Source: an uncultured Pseudomonadota bacterium (lineage in GTDB: Bacteria > Pseudomonadota > Gammaproteobacteria > CAJXQU01). Taken from it: DNA of 36,412 nt. Both the position numbers and the translations under genes were made by a program. Under the pieces are notes generated by a model. The model made no database searches. It was not told the DNA's origin and worked only from the letters and a program-made list of their open reading frames with translations. Of the stretch, positions 29,560-36,412 are shown one piece after another; the stretch's first letter is position 1, and every line of letters starts with the position of its first letter. Location of the stretch: contig CAJXQU010000019.1 of assembly GCA_913058255.1 (NCBI GenBank), positions 1 to 36,412 on the forward strand. Reading direction: 5' to 3'.

Positions 29560-30468
29560 ATGAGTATCATAGAAAAAGCAGTTAACAAGTTAGCCAGCGC
29601 TCCAATAGAGCCAAACAGAATTGCAAAGACGAAAGAGACTGAACGTGTTTCTCAGGTTTTTGGCGCTGTTACTGATGAGGCTGACCGAGCAGGTGACCAT
29701 ACATTTTCGAAGACCAATGATCTAGGTGCAGGTTATAGCGAAGCAGTTGAGACTGTTGATATCGATCTAACACGATTACGAAAAGCTCAGATAGCTTTAG
29801 AAAGCGATGATAATCCTCGTCTTTATGAAGAGCTGCGGATGATCAAAAGAAAGTTGTTGGTTAATGCCGCTGGCTTGGGTGATTCATCGATAGAAAAAGG
29901 TAACTTGATCATGGTTACCAGTTCAGTTCCTGATGAAGGCAAAACTTTCATGGCTACTAACTTGGCCTTGAGCATTGCTCGTGAAATTGATCGAACTGTG
30001 CTTTTAGTTGATGCAGATATTGCTAAGTCAGATGTATCAAAAATATTTGATCTCGATGACAGAAAGGGATTAACGGAATATTTAACAGGTGACGTTGAGC
30101 TTAATGACGTTTTACTTAAAACAAATGTCCAAGGGTTAGAAATATTACCTGCGGGTAGTAAAGCAAATAATACGACTGAGCTAATAGCCAGTAATAAAAT
30201 GGTCGAGCTAGCTAGTCGATTATCAAGTCAAAATAAAGACCGTATTGTTATATTTGATTGCCCCCCTATACTGGTTACCAGCGAAGCACCTATCTTGGCA
30301 AGCTTGGTTGGACAGGTCGCGTTTGTTGTTTGCGCAGGAGTCACTAAAGAAAAGGAATTTATAAATTCAATCGAGCGCCTTGACCACTCGAAGTTTGTTG
30401 GCCTGATCATGAATCAAAGTAATGAAGAAGCTGAGTCTGGTTATTACGGGTATTATACTAATACTTAA
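29560..30468 (+). CDS. BY-kinase-type tyrosine autokinase for exopolysaccharide
   Basis: A 302-aa cytoplasmic P-loop tyrosine kinase that works with the chain-length protein just upstream. Walker A SSVPDEGKT lies at 121-129, Walker A' VLLVDAD at 147-153 and Walker B IVIFD at 229-233. The C-terminus carries a tyrosine cluster, SGYYGYYTNT (Tyr295, 296, 298, 299), the likely autophosphorylation site. The first 85 residues are a less conserved linker. It fits the XrtA-associated tyrosine autokinase family (TIGR03018). Cyclic phosphorylation of the cluster usually controls polymer assembly. Confidence 0.93.
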   Translation: MSIIEKAVNKLASAPIEPNRIAKTKETERVSQVFGAVTDEADRAGDHTFSKTNDLGAGYSEAVETVDIDLTRLRKAQIALESDDNPRLYEELRMIKRKLLVNAAGLGDSSIEKGNLIMVTSSVPDEGKTFMATNLALSIAREIDRTVLLVDADIAKSDVSKIFDLDDRKGLTEYLTGDVELNDVLLKTNVQGLEILPAGSKANNTTELIASNKMVELASRLSSQNKDRIVIFDCPPILVTSEAPILASLVGQVAFVVCAGVTKEKEFINSIERLDHSKFVGLIMNQSNEEAESGYYGYYTNT

Positions 30469-30527
30469 AACGCGCAGATTAATAAAATTAATAGGCCTTT
30501 AATTTTTGTGAGTACAAATAAAAAATT

Positions 30528-31661
30528 ATGTATCGAGAATATTATAATTTCACTGGAAAACCTTTCCAGTTAACACCTGATCATCGATTTTTTTATGAGA
30601 GTGATGGCCATAAAAGAGCGCTGTCATATTTGTTATATGGGATTAAAGCTCAAGAAGGTTTTATTGTAATCACAGGTGATGTTGGTACAGGTAAGACAAC
30701 TTTACTTAATGCTCTGTCTGACGAGCTTGAAAATAAGCATATTGTTACCGCTAAGGTGGTTACGACACAGATTCAAGAAGATGACCTCTTGCGAGTTGTG
30801 GCTGCTGAATTTGGCTTAGCCTACGATGGAATTTCAAAGGCAGTTCTGTTAAAAAATCTTGAGACATTTTTTAGGCAATTAGCTCATGAAGGGAAGAGAG
30901 CACTTCTTCTTGTCGATGAGGCACAAAATCTTCCACCAAGATCAATTGAAGAATTGCGGATGCTCTCAAACTATCAAATGGATAACAGAGCTCTATTGCA
31001 AAGTTTTCTATTAGGACAGCGAGAGTTTCGTGCAACGATGCGCTTACCTCAGTTTGAACAACTTAGGCAACGCGTGATTGCAGCCTATCATCTTAAGCCG
31101 ATGAACAGGGAAGAAACTGAAGGTTATATCAAGCATCGTTTAGAGACCGTCGGTTGGGTAGGTACTCCATCTTTTACTGATGAAGCATTCGATGGTATTT
31201 ATGAAAATACGAAAGGTATACCTCGAAAAATCAATGTGTTTTGTGATCGCTTATTGCTCTGCGCCAGTTTAGAAGATTGTAGTGAAATCAATAAAAGTAT
31301 TTTGGATATGGTTGGTGAAGATCTCATTGAAGAATCTTGGGGAACGGACGAGTTAGATCCTGCTGCAGGTGTTAATAGTCTTGGTTCAATAACCACAGGT
31401 GTTACTAACGAACCAAGTTCATCTACAGGTGATTTATTACAACAGGATCTGCTTATCAGTGCTATTGGCGAGATGATGGATAAAAAGCTTGATGCATATA
31501 AGCAACAAGAAGAAAGTCGTAACAATGATCATTCTGCACAGCTAGTTTCAATTGAAGGTAAAAGCATGGATCAACGACGTGTAGGTGACGGTGTTACTAG
31601 TGGTGAAAATACTGTGGTACACGGATTTTACCCACCAACAGATTCTGATGAGTCTGTTTAA
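30528..31661 (+). CDS. ExeA/GspA-like AAA ATPase, XrtA-associated type
   Basis: A 377-aa protein starting MYREYYNFTGKPFQLTPDHR, the hallmark of this ATPase family (TIGR03015). Walker A GDVGTGKTT is at 50-58 and Walker B LLLVDEAQNL at 127-136, followed by sensor and lid segments to about residue 265. The last 110 residues are polar and low in complexity, without a recognisable domain or membrane helix. The family is found beside chain-length and tyrosine-kinase genes in exosortase-linked exopolysaccharide clusters; the exact role is not established. It follows the kinase by 59 bp. Confidence 0.9.
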   Translation: MYREYYNFTGKPFQLTPDHRFFYESDGHKRALSYLLYGIKAQEGFIVITGDVGTGKTTLLNALSDELENKHIVTAKVVTTQIQEDDLLRVVAAEFGLAYDGISKAVLLKNLETFFRQLAHEGKRALLLVDEAQNLPPRSIEELRMLSNYQMDNRALLQSFLLGQREFRATMRLPQFEQLRQRVIAAYHLKPMNREETEGYIKHRLETVGWVGTPSFTDEAFDGIYENTKGIPRKINVFCDRLLLCASLEDCSEINKSILDMVGEDLIEESWGTDELDPAAGVNSLGSITTGVTNEPSSSTGDLLQQDLLISAIGEMMDKKLDAYKQQEESRNNDHSAQLVSIEGKSMDQRRVGDGVTSGENTVVHGFYPPTDSDESV

Positions 31662-31691
31662 ACAGCATAACCTTTCAAATAGATACCTGAA

Positions 31692-32858
31692 ATGAAGAGA
31701 ATTTTAGTTCTGATAGATACTACTGTTGGGGGCACAACAGGCGGTGCAGAAACACATATTTGGAATTTGCTCTCTAGACTTGATCTATCTCAGTATGCAG
31801 TTGATGTTATCTATTTTGATACTGATGAGATGGACTCAGATGTTATTGATAGCACTAAAGGTGAAATAGCAGGTATCAATTATTATCGTATCCCCGTTAG
31901 GCGCGTGTATGCACCATCTTCATTTAAATATCTGAAAGAAATATATCAGATTATGAAAAAGGGTGACTATGATGTCGCTATGTCCTTTTTTGAAACGTCA
32001 GATGTTATTGTCGCGATCTTAGGCAAACTTGCCGGTATCAAAATGAGGATCTCAAATCGTCGAGATACGGGTTTCCGAAATAGTAAAAAACTCGCATTTG
32101 CTTACCGAATTGTTAATAAATTCTTTACTGGTTTTATCGCAGTTTCTGCTGCAGTGAAAGACTCTATTATCGCTCAAGGGGTCGAGTCAGACAAAATCCA
32201 GGTTGTTTACAATGCTGTTGATATTCATCGGTTTGAAGCAGCAGATGGGAATAAGATCCGTCACGAAACTGACATTAACACAGAAGAGATGGTTTTTGGT
32301 TTAATCGCAAATCTGCACCCAGTTAAAAACCATGTTGCGATTATAGACGCTCTGTTTGAGCTTCATAAGAAAGATAAGAAGGCGCACCTAATGCTCGTCG
32401 GTGATGGTGTGTTGAGGGAAGAACTAGAATCCCAAGTAGAACGCTTAGGCTTATCTAATCATGTACATTTTCTTGGCGCACGATTTGATATCGAGAATAT
32501 TCTCGATTCGCTCAATGTTTTTGTTTTAGCAAGCCATACTGAAGGTTTATCTAATGCGCTTCTTGAGGCGATGGCATCAAAAAAAGCCGTTATTGCAACA
32601 CGCGTAGGTGGAAATGTCGAGGTTGTCGAAGATGAGATTGATGGACTTCTGGTGTCTACAGATGCATCTTCTATAGCGAAGGCAATGATTCGGCTTATGG
32701 ACTCAGAAAAGACCCGAAAAGAAATGGGCGAGAATGCTCTAAACCATATCAAAAGACAGTTTTCTATAGAACAAATGATGTCGCTTTATACTAATATGAT
32801 TAATACAGCAGACTCTACCTCTGGTTTAACCGAACATACAACACGGCCAGCCCCCTGA
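31692..32858 (+). CDS. GT4-family glycosyltransferase
   Basis: A 388-aa GT-B retaining glycosyltransferase (group 1). The N-terminal half has the glycine-rich acceptor loop GGTTGGAETH at about 13-22; the C-terminal half has GLIANLHPVKNH, LVGDGVLREEL, HVHFLGAR and the nucleotide-sugar motif SHTEGLSNALLEAMA with its E-x7-E pair. It should add one sugar to the lipid-linked repeat unit on the cytoplasmic face. Donor and acceptor cannot be told from sequence. It lies 30 bp after the ATPase gene and 13 bp before the polymerase gene. Confidence 0.92.
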   Translation: MKRILVLIDTTVGGTTGGAETHIWNLLSRLDLSQYAVDVIYFDTDEMDSDVIDSTKGEIAGINYYRIPVRRVYAPSSFKYLKEIYQIMKKGDYDVAMSFFETSDVIVAILGKLAGIKMRISNRRDTGFRNSKKLAFAYRIVNKFFTGFIAVSAAVKDSIIAQGVESDKIQVVYNAVDIHRFEAADGNKIRHETDINTEEMVFGLIANLHPVKNHVAIIDALFELHKKDKKAHLMLVGDGVLREELESQVERLGLSNHVHFLGARFDIENILDSLNVFVLASHTEGLSNALLEAMASKKAVIATRVGGNVEVVEDEIDGLLVSTDASSIAKAMIRLMDSEKTRKEMGENALNHIKRQFSIEQMMSLYTNMINTADSTSGLTEHTTRPAP

Positions 32859-32871
32859 GAATAAAATCACA

Positions 32872-34185
32872 ATGTCAGAATCCGTAATTATCAAAAAATC
32901 TCGAGGCAGAGTTAAAACTCCATTAGCTGTTGGTGGTCAAGAACAAGATAGCCTAAAGGCAAATTATGTTTTGCTATTTTTGATCTTTCTAATTCCTCTC
33001 CAAAATATTTATGTTGGTAGACTTCCTAGTTTTGGTGGTGGTTTAAATGTATTAAACATCTGTTTTCTATTGGCTTTCTTTGTTTGGAAGACGCGCCCCG
33101 AACTAAATGTTAAAACTAAGACATCGCTTAATAAGCCGATAATGTTTCTTATGCTATCAATGATTTTTTCACTGATCATGCATAAGGTTTCTTTGGGAGT
33201 GATGAATAAAGAGCTTATCACGGGTCTCAAAGACATGTTGCTCGCACCATTCTTATTTTTTATCACTCTGAATTGTGTCCGAGATAGAAAAGGCATTATT
33301 TGGGCTATTGGTGCGACAGTCTTACCATTGCTTTATATGTTTAGAGTTTTCTATTCTCAACATCGAGCTGTTTCAAGTTATCACTATGATCATGATTTGC
33401 GGATCAGTGGTACCTTCTCACAGCTAGGAGCGAATGAGATGGCAACTTTTTATTCTGCGTTTACCCTCATCCTTATTACGATATTTTATTTCTCTAAGAA
33501 TAAAAAAGTCAGGTATATTTTTGGATTCATGATCGCTTTGAATCTGTATAGCCTTATCTATACTTATTCTCGTGGTGCTTATATTGGTTTCTTATTGGCT
33601 TTGGTTGCAATTATTTGGCACACAAGAAAGAAACTTGTTTTTATTTTGATCCCATCAATCTTTATATTCGGTGGTGTTATGTTGAATTTTTTACCGACCT
33701 CCGTTCAAGAACGGTTTTCAAGTATTACGGTAGAAGATGAATCTGAAAGGGATGAATCTGCACAGTCTCGATTCGTTTTTTGGGCACTTGCATACGAACA
33801 ATTTACTGAAAGTCCAATAGTTGGTAAAGGTTATTTAACCTTTCAAGAATTCAATCCAGCTGGCCTTGACACACATAATTACTATATGAAGCTGTTGGCT
33901 GAAAATGGAATTATAGGCTTTATCATTTTCTTAGTCATTTTGTGGCGTACAGCTAAAGTGGGCCGAAATCTCTATGATGAGTCGAGTGATCCACTCTATA
34001 AAGCACTCGGAATAGGTTTCTTTGGGGTCGTCGTGAGTTTTGCTTTTGGTAATATATTTGGTGACCGCTTCACTCACTACCCACTTTCAGCTTATTTTTA
34101 TGTTTACTTAGCCTTGTCGTTACGAGCTTTAATTATTACTCGCGAAAGCAATCCTGCTAGTAGTGTAATTCTTCGAAAAAGTTAA
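32872..34185 (+). CDS. O-antigen ligase/polymerase (Wzy-like) membrane protein
   Basis: A 437-aa protein with about ten to twelve membrane helices, from residue 28 onwards. The family signature is visible: TYSRGAYIGFLLAL near 236-249, a large periplasmic loop after it (ERFSSITVEDESERDES), and DTHNYYMKLLAENGIIGFI near 343-361, the conserved His-Asn and Glu region of PF04932 proteins. It likely polymerises repeat units in the periplasm; ligation to an acceptor is an alternative. Its stop codon TAA shares one base with the ATG of the next gene, so translation is coupled. Confidence 0.88.
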   Translation: MSESVIIKKSRGRVKTPLAVGGQEQDSLKANYVLLFLIFLIPLQNIYVGRLPSFGGGLNVLNICFLLAFFVWKTRPELNVKTKTSLNKPIMFLMLSMIFSLIMHKVSLGVMNKELITGLKDMLLAPFLFFITLNCVRDRKGIIWAIGATVLPLLYMFRVFYSQHRAVSSYHYDHDLRISGTFSQLGANEMATFYSAFTLILITIFYFSKNKKVRYIFGFMIALNLYSLIYTYSRGAYIGFLLALVAIIWHTRKKLVFILIPSIFIFGGVMLNFLPTSVQERFSSITVEDESERDESAQSRFVFWALAYEQFTESPIVGKGYLTFQEFNPAGLDTHNYYMKLLAENGIIGFIIFLVILWRTAKVGRNLYDESSDPLYKALGIGFFGVVVSFAFGNIFGDRFTHYPLSAYFYVYLALSLRALIITRESNPASSVILRKS

Positions 34186-35291
34186 TGACATTGAAGGTTT
34201 TGCATTTACGATCCAGCGCTGGTTTCTATGGCGCGGAACGAGTCATTGTTACTTTGATGAAGCGCTTGCCTGAAGATGGCATAGAAACAACGCTAGCTTG
34301 TATTGAAAATTATATCAGCGGTGATAAGTCTCTTCTTGAGCATGCGATAACGGCTAACTTAAATGTGGTTGAAGTTCCTTGTAAGTCACGAATGGATTTT
34401 AATACCATTAAAAGTCTGATTACTCACTGTAAAGAAAATCAGATTGATGTGATTCATTCACATGATTATAAAAGTCATTTCTATGCTGCTATAGTTGCCA
34501 AGCTCGCACACTGCCGACAAGTTGCAACACTACACGGTAAAACTTTTGGAGGCTTAAAAAATCGTATTTACGAATGTGTAGAAAACTTATTACTTCGACC
34601 TGCCTCACATATTACCGTTGTTTCAGAACAGCTTTACTCTGCTTTATCAAAAACAAGTTTGAAAAATAAACTTTCTCAGATTGCAAATGGTGTTGATGAC
34701 CATAGCTTTAACCCTAAAGTTGAAGGTTTTGGAAAAGAATACTGGGGTTTTCAACCATCGAATTTTGTATTTGGGATCATTGCACGCTTAAGTGAAGAAA
34801 AAGGTCATCAGGTTTTGCTAGAGGCTTTTGCAAAAGTCGTAGAACAGTATGACCAAGCACGACTATTGCTTGTCGGTGATGGTCCTTTGCATGATGAACT
34901 TTTAGAACAGGCAAGGGCATTAGAGATCTTTGATAAGGTTAACTTCGCAGGTTCGCAAACAGGAGTAGAACGTATACTTAATGATATGGACTGTTATGTT
35001 TCACCATCTCATACTGAAGGAATGCCGATGAGTATTCTCGAAGCTATGGCGGCCGCACTACCTATCGTTGCTACCGATGTTGGTGCGGTTGGACATCTAC
35101 TGCGTGATGATTACGGAAAACTGGTTGAAGCGGGTAATGTTGATGCCTTTGCTGTACAAATGCAGTCAATTTTGGATGAACAAGAAATGATTCAAGTTTT
35201 AGGCACAAAATGCCGAAAAAGAGTTGAACAAGACTACAGTGCGAGTATCCAGAGTCATAAATTTGCAAAGGTATACCGCTCCATCCTATAA
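34185..35291 (+). CDS. GT4-family glycosyltransferase
   Basis: A 368-aa GT-B glycosyltransferase, different from the one at 31692. It has the N-terminal SSAGFYGAERV loop, IARLSEEKGHQVLLEAF, LLVGDGPLHDEL, VNFAGSQ and the motif SHTEGMPMSILEAMAAALP with the E-x7-E pair. It presumably adds another sugar to the same repeat unit. Linkage is unknown. It starts within the polymerase stop codon, and the deacetylase gene follows 12 bp downstream. Confidence 0.92.
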   Translation: MTLKVLHLRSSAGFYGAERVIVTLMKRLPEDGIETTLACIENYISGDKSLLEHAITANLNVVEVPCKSRMDFNTIKSLITHCKENQIDVIHSHDYKSHFYAAIVAKLAHCRQVATLHGKTFGGLKNRIYECVENLLLRPASHITVVSEQLYSALSKTSLKNKLSQIANGVDDHSFNPKVEGFGKEYWGFQPSNFVFGIIARLSEEKGHQVLLEAFAKVVEQYDQARLLLVGDGPLHDELLEQARALEIFDKVNFAGSQTGVERILNDMDCYVSPSHTEGMPMSILEAMAAALPIVATDVGAVGHLLRDDYGKLVEAGNVDAFAVQMQSILDEQEMIQVLGTKCRKRVEQDYSASIQSHKFAKVYRSIL

Positions 35292-35303
35292 AAGAGAGAG
35301 ACA

Positions 35304-36323
35304 ATGATAAATAAAACAAAACTTAGGCAGGTAGTGAAACGAACAACTGCTGCGGTTCTTAATAGAGCAGGTTTTGTTAATCATCGTTTAAAAAAGGGTG
35401 GTGTTATTATCCTTATGTTCCATAAGGTAGATGATAAAAATGACCCATTACCTTTGACTGTCTCTCCCTCAACATTTGATCAAATTCTGTCACAATTAAA
35501 CAAGCGTCATGACATAGTTGCACTTGAATCCTTATTTGATTCAGAAGGGAAACTGGTGGTTGATGATAAGGTTAAATTTGCGATCACTTTTGATGATGGT
35601 TATCTTGATAATTATGAAAAAGCTTTTCCAATTTTACAAAAATATCATACGCCTGCAACAATCTACTTATCCTACGGACACCTCGAAGGTGAATACTTTT
35701 TTTGGTATGAAAAACTCACGCTAGGTTTGCAACATACTCAACAAACATCATTAGATTTGAGCGATATGGGTTCAGAAAAATTCGCGCTGGAAAACACAGA
35801 AGATATAAATATAGCTATCACTAGCCTTAATTTTTGGTTGAAACAGTTCACTGATAAAGAGCGTTTAGAAAAGCTAGAAGAGATTCTATCAAGGCTTGAT
35901 GTTAACGATACTGATGAGCTTGTCAGCCCAATGCTAACTTGGGAGATGGTGAAAGAAATGCAGGAAAATAATATCAACTTTGGGTCGCATACACTTTCTC
36001 ACCCTATTTTAGCGAGAGAAGATAGCCGTTCAATAGAGCGAGAAGTTGTCGAGTCAAAAAAACTGTTGGAAGGTAAAACAGGTAAAACGATAGAAGGCTT
36101 CGCATATCCGAACGGTACCGTTGATGATTATAATGATACCGTCCTTGACTATGTTGGCAAGGCAGCTTATCAACATGCCTGCACAACGATGGCAGGTATC
36201 AACTATGCAGGCCAAGATCCTTATCAGCTTCTAAGAATTAATATCGATCCTTTTATGTGCACAAATGAAAAAGGTGAGTTTTTGCCTGATATGTTCTGGG
36301 CTAAGGTTTCTGCACTTATTTAA
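35304..36323 (+). CDS. NodB-type polysaccharide deacetylase (CE4)
   Basis: A 339-aa carbohydrate esterase family 4 protein, predicted to remove N- or O-acetyl groups from sugars. The metal site is intact: Asp97-Asp98 in TFDDGY and His229/His233 in SHTLSHP; FAYPNGTVDDY supplies a later motif. A stretch of about 100 residues (125-220) is inserted between the first two motifs. No signal peptide is seen, although the start is basic; the N-terminus reads INKTKLRQVVKRTT. Either it acts on lipid-linked precursors inside the cell or is exported by another route. AGAGAG lies upstream of the ATG. It is the last gene before the contig end. Confidence 0.9.
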   Translation: MINKTKLRQVVKRTTAAVLNRAGFVNHRLKKGGVIILMFHKVDDKNDPLPLTVSPSTFDQILSQLNKRHDIVALESLFDSEGKLVVDDKVKFAITFDDGYLDNYEKAFPILQKYHTPATIYLSYGHLEGEYFFWYEKLTLGLQHTQQTSLDLSDMGSEKFALENTEDINIAITSLNFWLKQFTDKERLEKLEEILSRLDVNDTDELVSPMLTWEMVKEMQENNINFGSHTLSHPILAREDSRSIEREVVESKKLLEGKTGKTIEGFAYPNGTVDDYNDTVLDYVGKAAYQHACTTMAGINYAGQDPYQLLRINIDPFMCTNEKGEFLPDMFWAKVSALI

Positions 36324-36342
36324 CAAAAGGTAGTCGAATAGG

Positions 36343-36412
36343 TTTAGAAGTTTAGAAGTTTAGAAGTTTAGAAGTTTAGAAGTTTAGAAGTTTAGAAGTT
36401 TAGAAGTTTAGA
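36343..36412. repeat. Octanucleotide tandem repeat at contig end
   Basis: The unit TTTAGAAG repeats about 8.75 times without a mismatch and runs off the end of the window. It begins 20 bp after the deacetylase stop codon. Such repeats often stop short-read assembly, so the true length is unknown. Confidence 0.95.

Overview
The window looks like one complete assembled contig from an AT-rich gammaproteobacterium. The gene order thrS-infC-rpmI-rplT-pheS-pheT-ihfA-merR-tRNA-Pro is the one I know from Pseudomonas and Oceanospirillales-type marine bacteria, and the protein sequences agree, so a marine Oceanospirillales/Pseudomonadales-like organism is my best guess (inference). Both ends are technical or assembly limits. 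Bases 1-43 are an Illumina Nextera i5 index plus adapter, and bases 36343-36412 are an 8-bp tandem repeat running off the end.

Region 1 (44-11322, minus strand) is a CRISPR-Cas locus of the rare minimal subtype I-F2 (I-Fv, prototype Shewanella putrefaciens CN-32). Reading in the transcribed direction it holds a WYL-domain regulator, cas1, a cas2-cas3 fusion, cas7fv, cas5fv, cas6f, a 130-bp AT-rich leader, and an array of 60 perfect 28-bp repeats plus one truncated repeat. All 60 spacers are exactly 32 bp. There is no cas8f/csy1 large subunit, and the cas3-cas7 junction is only 2 bp, so the absence is real and not a decayed gene. The repeat has a non-canonical hairpin and the spacers carry a marked first-base bias.

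Region 2 (about 11490-21342, plus strand) is conserved housekeeping: tRNA-Val(GAC), thrS, infC (AUC start), rpmI, rplT, pheS, pheT, ihfA, a MerR-family regulator, tRNA-Pro(GGG) and glmS. It covers translation factors, tRNA synthetases, ribosomal proteins and nucleoid/sugar-precursor functions. GlmS makes glucosamine-6-phosphate, a precursor of UDP-GlcNAc used by envelope and exopolysaccharide pathways.

Region 3 (21463-25774) encodes a complete phosphorelay: an NtrC-type sigma-54 activator, a free Hpt protein and a membrane hybrid histidine kinase with two receiver domains. All three appear to use non-ATG starts. Region 4 (26189-36323) is an exopolysaccharide cluster of the type seen with XrtA/PEP-CTERM systems: priming sugar-phosphate transferase, Wzz-like chain-length protein, BY-kinase-type tyrosine kinase, ExeA-like ATPase, two GT4 glycosyltransferases, an O-antigen ligase/polymerase and a NodB-type deacetylase. 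No exosortase is present before the contig ends. The phosphorelay next to it is a plausible controller of this cluster (inference from proximity only).
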